Shown: positions 34,893-44,002 of the stretch, in pieces
Numbering within the stretch: position 1 is the first letter of the stretch
Layout: every line of letters starts with the position of its first letter
Assembly: GCF_030676415.1 (NCBI RefSeq)
Contig: NZ_JAUUTW010000003.1
Span: forward strand, 248,001-312,000
Source: Peribacillus frigoritolerans
GTDB lineage: Bacteria > Bacillota > Bacilli > Bacillales > DSM-1321
Reading direction: 5' to 3'
Length of the DNA: 64,000 bases
Translations under genes and position numbers: made by a program
The notes under the pieces: model-generated
What the model was told of the DNA's origin: nothing
The model's database searches: none
The model's input: only the letters and a program-made list of their open reading frames with translations

Positions 34893-36089
34893 ATGAGGGA
34901 AACCTTAGTGGATGAACGGGTAAGAGGGACTGATAAAATCTGGACACGTGATTTCATCATGATCTGTTTGGCAAATATGTGCATCTTCATGGGATTTCAA
35001 ATGACGATGCCGACTCTCCCGCTGTTTGTAGAACAGCTTGGCGGTGATGACCGCCTTGTGGGGGCTGTCCTTGGAATCTTCACTTTTTCGGCCTTGCTTG
35101 TTCGGCCAATTGCCGGCAGGTTATTGGAGACAAAGGGAAGGCGCATCGTTTTTCTTGCCGGGTTAGCCATTTTTGCATTGTCAGTGGGTTCCTTCGGTTT
35201 TATGGGGAGCATCGGTTTGTTATTCATGATGCGGATTGTACAGGGCGTCGGCTGGGGGTTTTCTTCAACGGCTTCAGGAACGATTGCTTCCGATATAATC
35301 CCTGCGAAACGGCGTGGTGAGGGGATGGGGTATTACGGATTATCGGGTAACTTAGCACTGGCATTCGGGCCATCATTGGGTCTTTTTCTAGTTACGGTCC
35401 TTCCTTTTCAAGAGTTGTTTTTGATCTGCTCATTATTAGGATTGTTTGCCATCATTGCAGCATCACTTATTCGGCATCAAAAAGTGGAAAGTGATCCTCC
35501 GGCGGCTGTCAGAGCCAAAAGGTTTGATATATATGAAAAAAGTGCCCTTCAGCCATCTTTGCTCATTTTCTTCATCTCGGTTACATTCGGTGGAATTGCA
35601 ACCTTCCTTCCCCTGTATACAGCGGAAAAAGGTGTAGATGGGATTCAGTGGTACTTTTTAGTATATGCAATGGCTCTCATGGTCACGAGATTATTCGCGG
35701 GTCGATTATATGACCGAAGGGGACATCGAGCCATATTCGTGCCTTCAACAGTACTCATCATGGCTGGGATGCTGCTGCTTGCGTGGATGCCGAGTGAAGC
35801 GGTCCTTTACATTGCGGCAGTGCTTTATGGATTTGGATTCGGTTCTGTCCAGCCGGCGCTGCAGGCATGGTCGATTGAAAAGACGGCACCCAATCGGAAG
35901 GCGATGGCGAATGCAACATACTTTTCATTTTTCGATCTTGGAGTGGGCATAGGTGCCATCATGTTCGGGCAGATAGGCTTCCTCTTCGGCTATAGGAGCA
36001 TCTATATCACGGCAGCCGCTTCGATTTTCATTTCAATGATCGTTTATTTATGCATTATCAGGAGCGAGGATAAAGTAAAATCAATATAA
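34893..36089 (+). CDS. MFS transporter (YwoG/YfkF-like)
   Basis: The 398-residue, 12-helix protein has N-terminal FQMTMPTLPLFVEQLGG, motif A-like AGRLLETKGRR, GVGWGFSSTASGTIASDIIP in helix 4 and ARLYDRRGHR-type loop motif in the second half (AGRLYDRRGHR). The pattern fits the DHA1-like Bacillus transporters YwoG/YfkF, probably exporters of unknown compounds. The N-terminus carries a charged 16-residue extension (ETLVDERVRGTDK). The ribosome site is GAAGGTGAAGGG. It stands between padR and the giant membrane protein. Confidence 0.85.
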   Translation: MRETLVDERVRGTDKIWTRDFIMICLANMCIFMGFQMTMPTLPLFVEQLGGDDRLVGAVLGIFTFSALLVRPIAGRLLETKGRRIVFLAGLAIFALSVGSFGFMGSIGLLFMMRIVQGVGWGFSSTASGTIASDIIPAKRRGEGMGYYGLSGNLALAFGPSLGLFLVTVLPFQELFLICSLLGLFAIIAASLIRHQKVESDPPAAVRAKRFDIYEKSALQPSLLIFFISVTFGGIATFLPLYTAEKGVDGIQWYFLVYAMALMVTRLFAGRLYDRRGHRAIFVPSTVLIMAGMLLLAWMPSEAVLYIAAVLYGFGFGSVQPALQAWSIEKTAPNRKAMANATYFSFFDLGVGIGAIMFGQIGFLFGYRSIYITAAASIFISMIVYLCIIRSEDKVKSI

Positions 36090-36270
36090 AGACGTTGAAT
36101 GGCTTCGATGGAAGTCATTCTTTTTTTGAGTCAGGAGGAACACCACTGGAATCGTTGTTTCATCAGTGTATTATCCTAAATATTTAAAAGATGGAAAAAC
36201 TTTGTTATTATCGAAAAGAGAATGTACATAAGATGATAGAAGGTCTATATGAAGGAAGGGGAATCTTGGG

Positions 36271-39200
36271 ATGAATGATTCTTCAAACGAAGAAATGACA
36301 TTAGAAAGAAGGAAGCGTATTTTCCAAGAAGAGCTGGATGTTTTATGGGAAAGGCGGCTCATCCCTAAATCAGAATATATCCGGATTAGCAGGGCATACA
36401 ATCGGCATTTCCAATTAGCCCTCCATAAACAAAAGCGCTTAGAGCATGAAAAAAAGAAATCCAGCCAAGGACATGAAACAATTATCGGTGAAAGTGCCGA
36501 GATGAAGGTTCAAGATAGCCTGATTGAAGAATCTTCATTGAAATCACGGGAATCTGGTAAATTGAAAGAATCGATAATGAAAGATGAGAATGCCGGGTAT
36601 GATCCTATTGAATCCGTTTTGGAGGATAGTCTTGAACCTGTCAACGAGATCACTGATAGGAAACCGGTTATTCAACAGCAGGCCATCAAGCGGGAGAAAC
36701 CGGCAAAACCGGCAAAACCGAAGAAAACACCTGAGCAAATCAGGGAACGGAATATCTCTGTCATTCTGCTCACTGGGGTCATATTGCTTCTGTTTGGCGG
36801 GTTGATATTAGCAACCACTTCATGGGGGAATCTGAATGCGGTCCTGAAAGTTTTCTTCATTGGAATGGTATCCGTCATTTTTGCAGGGATGGCCTTCATC
36901 GCTTCGAAGCTGAAAATTAAACAGACCGCCTTTGCATTTCTGACGCTAGCGGGTTTATTCATTCCGATTACAATTTTATCAGCTTCATATTATCGGATTT
37001 TTGGAGATTACCTTTCACTTAATGGTGGTGGACGGGGGCTTCTGGGGTTTCTTGGGGGATTACTTTGCTTAGCCATTTATTGTAAGATTGCTGACTACTT
37101 TAAGTCGAAAATATTCATTTTCATTTCAATATTCACGTTTGGCATTACCTGCTATTTCGGATTGGCTTTTGTGACGCCGACTATCGAGTGGATGTTTTTG
37201 GCGATTGGCATACTTAATTTAATACTATTATGGAATATTGAGCAATTGAAAAATCAAAAAGCATTAACGTTATTCAAACCATACATTTTTCAATTCATCC
37301 AGTTTAAGATCATCGTGGAAGCCTTTGTGATCCTGACGTTATTTTCAAGTAACTTGGAGTATTCGCTAACGTTGATGGTCTTTTCTGTTTTGTTTTTAAT
37401 TTTTTCGGTCAAATTCCAAAAAAAATATTATGAAATGGCTTTTAGCGCCGTTTTCACGTATGGATATATCCATTTTATTTTTAACTCATTTTTAAGTGAG
37501 TATATGATCATTGCTTTTGCATTTGTACCAATCATTTTTACTGTGCTATCGAAATATCTGGCTAAATCCAAAATGACTAAGCTTTCCAAGAACTTCATGT
37601 TCACCAGTTTGATTGAGAGCGGGATCGTTTTCTTATATAGTAACGCGATGGTGTACCAGGAGAACTATGCGCAAATATTCATCGCGCTCATGATAGTATC
37701 CGCTCAGCTTGTCCATGTTTCCCTTCATTCGAGGAATTCAAGCTTCACGTACCCTGCTGTTGTTGTTTTCGACTTAGCGTTCCTATATCTTTTCTTTGCC
37801 TTGCCCGTCTCTTTTTCTACCATTTTAAATCTGTTTTTTGTTGTTCAGGTCATTCAATATCTTGGAGTATATTTATATAACCGTCACCCAAGGTACAGCC
37901 TGTTTAAGAAGAGTATCTTACTTATCTCCCCAATGATCATGTTAGTGATACTGACCAGTAAATTCAGCGAAATGGATTGGCTTGCAGTTAGTGCAGCGCT
38001 CGCCATGATCTCTTGGCTTTTTTTCATCACATATATAAAAGACGAATCAAAGCATATGAAGGAAAACGCCATATACGGATTTCCAATCACTTTCGTACTG
38101 GCTTTGATTGCTTTCTATCCATATTTGATGGAGAGTTTAGAGTGGGTCCGATCAAATATAATGCTCAGCGTCTATTTAATGGGGGTTTCACTGATTTCCA
38201 TCGGTGCAGCTTACACATTTAAAAAGGGATATCATAAATTCTTCCCTGTTTTTGCATATAGCGGACAGATTCTCTCCTTCCTTTCCTTGATATCGATTCC
38301 ATTCGATTCACTTAATCCTTTGGAGGCAAGCGGAGTCATTGCCATAGCTACTGCAATAAATGGCTGGTCCGTCCATATACATCGGAAGCACATATTCTGG
38401 GTGCCTGTCGTGATTACAAGTGCCGGCCTATATGCTTCACTATACGATGTTTTTGATTTTGGTTTAATGGTGTTGAAGATTGCGTTTGTTCTGCTAGGTC
38501 CTATTATCTTTTTCCTTTTAGGAGAATGGCTTGGGAAATATTCAAAAAGTGGGAAATTGTACTTCCAATATGCTAGTCACCTTGCCAATTTACTGGCGAT
38601 TCCCGTTGGATATTTGCTTATAGTCCATACGGAAAGTTCACCGTTCCTATATGTTTCACAACTGATGATTTATATTTTGAGTGCTTTAAGGGCACATGTG
38701 AAATGGGAAAAATACGTTTATACGTACCTGGGATTTTCGACCCTTTTCCTGCAGGTACATTTATTTTTTGCAAACATGGGGCAAATGGCATTCATTACAT
38801 CAATATGCATGATGATAACAGCAGGACTCATAACCATTCTGTGGACGGTTTCCAATAAGAATTGGAAAGGCATCATGGAGTATTATCTTATTCCAATCAT
38901 TCATTTAGGAATAAGCATATCCATATTGGAAATGGCAATCCGGGATTTTCCGCTTAACAGGGAATTGGTCTGGGTAGGAGTGATGACTGTACAGTTCTTG
39001 TTTGCCTGGTATCTGCTCATGAAAAGGAATTGGCGGAACTATGTGGTGGTTCCTCTAAGCTTGGCGTTCATCTTCTATAATATGTATGTAAATACATTAC
39101 CTTTGGTTATGGCGATTATCGTATTGCTTGTATGTATGGCTGTGATGGTGATGGCTAGCAGACGCCATTTCAAAGGATTGGTCGACCAAGAGGGAACGAA

Positions 39201-40941
39201 GAGAGTCATTGATTATTATCGGATTTTTGGCTTGTTATATCTGTGTACTCTGAATCTGGAAGTGTTTGTAAGCGATACAGGTTCTGCGATTTTGGGGATT
39301 TTCGTTACCCTGCTGTTGCCTAGCTACTTCATCCTTATGGGAAGATTCACGATCTATAAGAAAGAAAAAAGCATTTACTCGGGAATAGCGGCCATCATCG
39401 GCCTTTTCCCGTTCATAAATATCATAGACTTTGCCCATACACTCCCAATCGTCACGAGTTTGGCAGTTCTTTTTGGCTGTATGGGAGGAATGTTGTTGTT
39501 AAGCAGGCTGTATTCCAGCGGGTTACTCAAGAAAAATGGATCAGGCATCATCAACTTTGATCCTTTCAGGATCTATGGTTTATTCTTTTTGATCGATATG
39601 AATGTGGAGGTTTTTAATGATACTAAACAACAGTTACTCCAAGTCTTTGTATCGCTTCTGTTAACCGCTTATTTCATTTTCCTGAGAAGCTTAACAGCTG
39701 AAAAGCTAGAAAGGAAAATCTATGCCAATATTGCTGCACTAGTCAGTCTGTATCCCTTCCTAATCATTGTCGGGTATGCCGACAGCCTATCGATTGTAAT
39801 GGAATTGATGTTCCTTTTCGGCTGTATGTCAGGGATGCTGCTTTTAAGCCGGCGTTATTTCGATGGCTTAATCAAAAAGGAAGAAACAGGTATTACCATT
39901 GATGCATACAGGATATATGGCCTGTTGTTTTTACTAGCCATGAATAGGGGAATTCCTGTAACTGAAACATCAAGCCAGTTACTCCAGGTTTTCGTCTCGC
40001 TCTTGATCACAGTTTACTTCATATTGATTGGAAGTTTCACAAAGGATGTAAAAGAAAAGGGCATCTACGTTTGGCTGACGGGAATTCTCAGTTTGTATCC
40101 GTATTGGACCATTATCATGTACGCGGACACATTACAGCCTTTCGTTGGAGCGGCAGTCCTTTTTGGGTGTACGGCCATAATGGTACTGTTAAGCAGGAAA
40201 TTCTTTACAGGCTTGCTTGATAAAGGCCCGGCAGGACTTCAATTGGATTTTTACAGAGTCTATGGTCTGCTTTTTCTTCTTGCCATGAACATGGATGTTT
40301 TGACGGGGGGACCGGCACATTTCATTTTGGGAATCTTCGTGGCACTTCTGATTCCGGCCTATTTCATTTTGATGAGAAGCTCGACTACAGGCATGTTGGA
40401 AAGAAAATGCCAGTTGGCTGCAGCGATATTGTTCAGCCTATATCCGTATTGGGTCATTGTCGATCGGCTCACGATATCTCCTGTACTTGAGGAGGAGGTG
40501 AATATTCTGCCGCTGTTCATTGTCAGCACCACACTGCTGAGGAAAATCTTTGTTAAAGGCAAAATCACACAATATATCGAGAGTGGTATTGTTTTCCTTT
40601 TGTTTTTAGCCTTGATCATTGATGCAATGGCAGGCAACACCTTATATGATGCACTCATTATCGGAACGGTGTCATTGGCAGCAATGCTCTTTGGATTCAT
40701 GATGAAATACAAATCCTATTTCATCGCTGGAACTGGGACCATTTTATTCAATGTCTATATGAATACCAATTCGATGTGGGGCGAGATGCCATGGTGGCTG
40801 TATTTAATCATCGGCGGAGGGCTGCTTATCGGAATTGCATCTTTCTTTGAATGGAAAAAACAAAAAGACAACAGGACATCGAAGGAGGTTCTTGAGAAAA
40901 ATAAACAAAGGATCAAGAATTGGTTCAATCGGTGGAATTAA
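36271..40941 (+). CDS. Giant polytopic membrane protein (DUF2157-like start, SCO7613-type)
   Basis: The 1556-residue protein has an N-terminal cytoplasmic part of about 160 residues with a DUF2157-like helix pair (QEELDVLWERRLIPKSEYIRI), a charged linker and a Lys/Pro segment (KREKPAKPAKPKKTPEQ). Roughly 40 or more membrane segments then run to near the C-terminus, which ends in a basic tail. The first segment, LLTGVILLLFGGLILATTSW, resembles that of the DUF2157 protein at 33086. Residues about 960-1440 hold four tandem repeats starting DYYRIFG, DPFRIYG, DAYRIYG and DFYRVYG at 981, 1097, 1211 and 1326. Function unknown; annotated homologues are called SCO7613 C-terminal domain-containing membrane proteins. 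GGAAGGGG precedes the ATG. Confidence 0.85.
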   Translation: MNDSSNEEMTLERRKRIFQEELDVLWERRLIPKSEYIRISRAYNRHFQLALHKQKRLEHEKKKSSQGHETIIGESAEMKVQDSLIEESSLKSRESGKLKESIMKDENAGYDPIESVLEDSLEPVNEITDRKPVIQQQAIKREKPAKPAKPKKTPEQIRERNISVILLTGVILLLFGGLILATTSWGNLNAVLKVFFIGMVSVIFAGMAFIASKLKIKQTAFAFLTLAGLFIPITILSASYYRIFGDYLSLNGGGRGLLGFLGGLLCLAIYCKIADYFKSKIFIFISIFTFGITCYFGLAFVTPTIEWMFLAIGILNLILLWNIEQLKNQKALTLFKPYIFQFIQFKIIVEAFVILTLFSSNLEYSLTLMVFSVLFLIFSVKFQKKYYEMAFSAVFTYGYIHFIFNSFLSEYMIIAFAFVPIIFTVLSKYLAKSKMTKLSKNFMFTSLIESGIVFLYSNAMVYQENYAQIFIALMIVSAQLVHVSLHSRNSSFTYPAVVVFDLAFLYLFFALPVSFSTILNLFFVVQVIQYLGVYLYNRHPRYSLFKKSILLISPMIMLVILTSKFSEMDWLAVSAALAMISWLFFITYIKDESKHMKENAIYGFPITFVLALIAFYPYLMESLEWVRSNIMLSVYLMGVSLISIGAAYTFKKGYHKFFPVFAYSGQILSFLSLISIPFDSLNPLEASGVIAIATAINGWSVHIHRKHIFWVPVVITSAGLYASLYDVFDFGLMVLKIAFVLLGPIIFFLLGEWLGKYSKSGKLYFQYASHLANLLAIPVGYLLIVHTESSPFLYVSQLMIYILSALRAHVKWEKYVYTYLGFSTLFLQVHLFFANMGQMAFITSICMMITAGLITILWTVSNKNWKGIMEYYLIPIIHLGISISILEMAIRDFPLNRELVWVGVMTVQFLFAWYLLMKRNWRNYVVVPLSLAFIFYNMYVNTLPLVMAIIVLLVCMAVMVMASRRHFKGLVDQEGTKRVIDYYRIFGLLYLCTLNLEVFVSDTGSAILGIFVTLLLPSYFILMGRFTIYKKEKSIYSGIAAIIGLFPFINIIDFAHTLPIVTSLAVLFGCMGGMLLLSRLYSSGLLKKNGSGIINFDPFRIYGLFFLIDMNVEVFNDTKQQLLQVFVSLLLTAYFIFLRSLTAEKLERKIYANIAALVSLYPFLIIVGYADSLSIVMELMFLFGCMSGMLLLSRRYFDGLIKKEETGITIDAYRIYGLLFLLAMNRGIPVTETSSQLLQVFVSLLITVYFILIGSFTKDVKEKGIYVWLTGILSLYPYWTIIMYADTLQPFVGAAVLFGCTAIMVLLSRKFFTGLLDKGPAGLQLDFYRVYGLLFLLAMNMDVLTGGPAHFILGIFVALLIPAYFILMRSSTTGMLERKCQLAAAILFSLYPYWVIVDRLTISPVLEEEVNILPLFIVSTTLLRKIFVKGKITQYIESGIVFLLFLALIIDAMAGNTLYDALIIGTVSLAAMLFGFMMKYKSYFIAGTGTILFNVYMNTNSMWGEMPWWLYLIIGGGLLIGIASFFEWKKQKDNRTSKEVLEKNKQRIKNWFNRWN
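39145..40590 (+). repeat. Four tandem repeats of about 345 bp coding for 115-residue membrane units
   Basis: Unit starts (codon for the Asp of D-x-[YF]-R-[IV]-[YF]-G) are at 39211, 39559, 39901 and 40246, giving spacings of 348, 342 and 345 bp. Each unit carries YGLxFLxxMN, LLQVFVSLL-like, YFIL, SLYPYxxIV and FGCxxxMLLLSRxYFxGLL elements. Similarity is clear in protein but diverged in DNA, so the duplication is old. Confidence 0.85.
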
Positions 40942-41020
40942 TAAATCGTTAATTCACTGTATGGTTAATGAAGAAGATGCAGGGACATTAAAGAGGCGTA
41001 ATGGATATTGGAGCAAAGTA

Positions 41021-41050
41021 AAAAACGCTTGGTTTTCCAAGCGTTTTTTT
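41021..41050. terminator. Bidirectional terminator
   Basis: AAAAACGCTTGG and CCAAGCGTTTTT pair with a short loop between convergent genes; T-tracts are present on both strands. Confidence 0.9.
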
Positions 41051-41055
41051 GATGC

Positions 41056-41982
41056 TCAAGACGAACAAGAACTGCATGAAGAACAGCTGGAAGAGGAATC
41101 GGAACTGCTGTCATGGGAACTGTTATGACCACCATGATCGGCATAGCCAGATCCAGAGGAAACTGTGTTCGATTCATTCCCGAAAATATCTTTAAATTCG
41201 CTGTCAAAATCATCGGTGCTTGCATAAGTGAAATAGGCAGGAGCTGCGTAGTCCGTCTTGTCGTACGTTTTCCGCCAATTCAATTCTGTCATGGGGCGAT
41301 TTTCTTTAAATTGGGAAGTGAAAGATTCAAAGGTCCGTTCCGCTTGTATACTTGTCGGTTTCCGCATATATTTCTCTTTTAACTGCTCCAGCTCCAACGT
41401 TTCAAAATCGCTGAGAAGCGCTTGCCCTTTATCATGTTTGAAAAATTTGCCCCATTTTTGAATGGAATGGGAGTCCACCGTAAATAGCTGTACATAGTAA
41501 AAGTCAAAAAGAGTGCACTCTTCGGGCTTGAAAACAGGTTCTGTATGAGGATGGTGCTGAATGGTCCTACCGATGAAAGCCTGGCAAAACTCATCATATT
41601 CCTGTCTATATTTCAGCATGATATGCCACAACTCATCGATGACTGAATTAAACATTTCAACTTTTCCAAACACTGCAGCCATAATCAAATAGCGTTTTAA
41701 TTCACGCCAAGCCTGATTGACCTTTATCTGTGAGTCCCGTGGATGCTTCAGCCGGAATTCAGCATTGACCTTTTCCATATAATTGAAATCCAGTGCTGTA
41801 TTAAGCTGTTCTATCAATGATTCTGAAACGATTTCCGCTGCATGCAGATCTAAAGTTTCAGTATGGAATTTACGGAATTCATTTTGATAGCGTTCCAATT
41901 TAGCCGGTTCACTTAGCCCTTTAACGAAATTGACCAGGAAAACAGCAAAAATCGCCGCAAGAATGACATAAAAGAAGGTCAT
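41056..41982 (-). CDS. Membrane-anchored protein with DELWH motif and Ser/Cys tail
   Basis: The 308-residue protein has one N-terminal membrane anchor (FFYVILAAIFAVFLVNFV), a helical region with IDELWHIMLKYRQEYDEFC, a motif shared with glycine-rich-domain-like bacterial proteins of unknown role, and FEPVF/TLFDFYYVQ-type segments. The tail is low complexity: HNSSHDSSSDSSSS followed by CSSCSSCSS. The three evenly spaced cysteines could bind metal or be lipid- or disulfide-linked, but this is unproven. The start at ATG 41982 with AGGAG replaces a 47-residue longer frame without signal. Single gene. Confidence 0.75.
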   Translation of the reverse strand: MTFFYVILAAIFAVFLVNFVKGLSEPAKLERYQNEFRKFHTETLDLHAAEIVSESLIEQLNTALDFNYMEKVNAEFRLKHPRDSQIKVNQAWRELKRYLIMAAVFGKVEMFNSVIDELWHIMLKYRQEYDEFCQAFIGRTIQHHPHTEPVFKPEECTLFDFYYVQLFTVDSHSIQKWGKFFKHDKGQALLSDFETLELEQLKEKYMRKPTSIQAERTFESFTSQFKENRPMTELNWRKTYDKTDYAAPAYFTYASTDDFDSEFKDIFGNESNTVSSGSGYADHGGHNSSHDSSSDSSSSCSSCSSCSS

Positions 41983-42190
41983 TTTGTCCACTCCTCTTAA
42001 TCTATAGATATAGTACTTTAACATTATCTTACATGTTATTGGAAGTGATTGTAAGTTATTGTTTTGAATTTCGGCCAAAATGGTCCATTGTCGGAAATCG
42101 ATTAAGCTGTAAGGGATTTTCAATCAAATATCAAGCACTTCAAATAATGCCTCATATCTAGTATAGTTAGAGAGGAAAAGGGGTGAAGGC

Positions 42191-42421
42191 ATGTACTTGA
42201 CAGTAAAAGAGACTGCGGAATATTTATCGATGCCGGAATCTTATATAGAAAGTTTGATCGTTCAAAATAAAATTCGCACCGTTCATGATGGTGAGCAGCA
42301 TTTGATTTTTAAAGAGCAGTTCAATATGCATCTTGAACAGATGGAGAAATATAAAAAGCAATTAGCGGATTACTATAACGAACCCATCCCCGAAGATATC
42401 GATGTGAAGGATGAAGATTAG
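42191..42421 (+). CDS. Excisionase-like small helix-turn-helix protein
   Basis: The 76-residue protein starts YLTVKETAEYLSMPESYIESLI, the pattern of the HTH_17/excisionase family (MerR-like winged helix), with the wing at IRTVHDGEQHLIFKEQFN and an acidic tail (PIPEDIDVKDED). It lacks mobile-element neighbours, so a host regulatory role is more likely than excision. The ribosome site AAAGGGGTG precedes the ATG; a terminator starts directly after the stop. Confidence 0.82.
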   Translation: MYLTVKETAEYLSMPESYIESLIVQNKIRTVHDGEQHLIFKEQFNMHLEQMEKYKKQLADYYNEPIPEDIDVKDED

Positions 42422-42448
42422 CATCTGCCCATTTGGCAGATGTTTTTT
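42422..42448 (+). terminator. Terminator of the excisionase-like gene
   Basis: CATCTGCC (42422-42429) and GGCAGATG (42435-42442) pair, followed by TTTTTT. Confidence 0.9.
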
Positions 42449-42643
42449 CATGCAGAAAGGGCTGTGGAATTAAGGATCGAATTTTCCCAAAAGGCCTTAA
42501 CTACGTCTGCATCATGGGCCTTGCTGATCATTCAAATAATTTTGTTGTCAATGGAAGGTATTTGTAGTAGAATTCCTCAATTCCGTGTAAAATGAAAGGT
42601 AGAAGGAATTATCACGGCAGAATGGTAGTTAGGAGATAGGTAA

Positions 42644-43663
42644 GTGGTAAAAGAGTATTTGCAAAGCGAAGGTTTTTCAAGGTTAATTACATTAATTGTG
42701 TTAGTCCTCTTTTTAATAAGCATCGGCAGTATGGTTAATATCGTGTTATTCACATTTGTTTTCACTTTCCTGATGGGAAGGCTGGAGCAATTTATCATGG
42801 TTCGGCTGAATAAAGTGATGCATATCAACTCTAAGGTTGTTATAAGCTTTTTATATGCAGTCGTCATTTCTAGTTTAGCCATCGTTCTTTATAAATATCT
42901 ACCGGTCATTACGCTACAATTCACGGAATTAGTGACACAGATCGTTTACTTCTTTCAACATCCACCAGATAGTAGGGTCATTCAATATGCCATTAATATA
43001 ATGAACGAGCTGGAATCGCCGCTCGATCTACAAAAACAGATGAATACACTCTATCTTTATATATCCGATTTCGGTAAACTGGCATTTCAAATTTTCATTT
43101 CCATGTTGCTTAGTCTATTTTTCTTATTGGAAAAAGATAAAATCATTCGCTTCACTTCTAAATTCAAGCGGGCCAAATTCAAATCTTTCTTTATAAACTT
43201 AAGCCACTTTGGCGTCAAATTCATCAATTCATTCGGAAAGGTGATCGAGGTCCAGTTCTTGATAGCCATTACGAATGCTGTCCTATCGGTAACTTTCTTA
43301 TGGATTCTTGGCTTCCCGCAGTTGCTCGGTCTAGGGATCATGATTTTCTTCCTGGGTTTGATTCCGGTTGCAGGGGTCATCATCTCTCTCATTCCACTTA
43401 GCATGATCGCCTATAGCATCGGCGGCATGCCGAAAGTGATTGCTGTATTAATCATGATTGTTGTGATCCATGCAATTGAAAGCTATATTTTAAATCCGAA
43501 ATTCATGTCGGCAAAAACAAATCTTCCGACATTTTTCACCTTCATCATCCTATTGTTTTCCGAGCATTTCCTTGGGATATGGGGATTGATCATCGGAATA
43601 CCGATCTTCATCTTCCTGTTGGATATGTTAGATATTGAAGAGGGGAATAAGGAAGTACCATAA
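42644..43663 (+). CDS. AI-2E family (TqsA-like) membrane permease
   Basis: The 339-residue protein has seven to eight membrane segments in the AI-2E/UPF0118 arrangement: two N-terminal helix pairs, a cytosolic helical part (TELVTQIVYFFQHPPDSRVIQ to QMNTLYLYI), and a conserved end with GLIPVAGVIISLIPL, ESYILNPKFMSAKTNLP and GIWGLIIGIPIF. Members export small molecules or act as Na+/H+ antiporters; a link to autoinducer-2 is not shown for most. The GTG start follows AGGAGATAGG. Monocistronic with a terminator. Confidence 0.85.
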   Translation: MVKEYLQSEGFSRLITLIVLVLFLISIGSMVNIVLFTFVFTFLMGRLEQFIMVRLNKVMHINSKVVISFLYAVVISSLAIVLYKYLPVITLQFTELVTQIVYFFQHPPDSRVIQYAINIMNELESPLDLQKQMNTLYLYISDFGKLAFQIFISMLLSLFFLLEKDKIIRFTSKFKRAKFKSFFINLSHFGVKFINSFGKVIEVQFLIAITNAVLSVTFLWILGFPQLLGLGIMIFFLGLIPVAGVIISLIPLSMIAYSIGGMPKVIAVLIMIVVIHAIESYILNPKFMSAKTNLPTFFTFIILLFSEHFLGIWGLIIGIPIFIFLLDMLDIEEGNKEVP

Positions 43664-43674
43664 TAGTCATTTAA

Positions 43675-43711
43675 GCAGCGGCCACGCTAATATGGCCGCT
43701 GCTTATTTTTG
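43675..43711 (+). terminator. Terminator of the AI-2E permease gene
   Basis: GCAGCGGCCA and TGGCCGCTGC form a perfect stem, followed by TTATTTTTG. Confidence 0.9.
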
Positions 43712-43881
43712 TTCTATTAAACCTTTTGAAAGGTACCCCTATCTGTTTTTAATATAACATCCATTTATTCAAGAAAAAGGAAAAAGTCTGTATCTTCCCC
43801 ATTAGAGCATAGTTGCGTTTTTGATTTACCGAGTTAATTGATTAAAATCTTATTTTACTAAAGTTGTTTATCGAAATTTTA

Positions 43882-43926
43882 TTGCTTAAAAAAACGAATA
43901 AACGTATAATATTCTTAAAAGAATAT
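43882..43926 (+). promoter_or_regulatory. artPQR promoter with overlapping palindrome
   Basis: TTGCTT (43882-43887) and TATAAT (43905-43910) are spaced 17 bp apart, a good vegetative promoter. ATATTCTT (43909-43916) and AAGAATAT (43919-43926) form a palindrome over the start region. AT-rich palindromes with GAAT/ATTC half sites resemble ARG boxes bound by AhrC/ArgR, which would fit arginine control. Confidence 0.6.
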
Positions 43927-44002
43927 ACTGAATGTTCTCTAAAGTTAGATTTATCTGTTTTTTTAAAAAAAGAGAGTTTACGAGAGAGAAGAGGGGATTA
44001 TT

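Noticed and set aside
42191-42421. Mark of a mobile element (excisionase)
   Set aside because: No integrase, attachment repeats or phage genes nearby; the fold is also used by host regulators.
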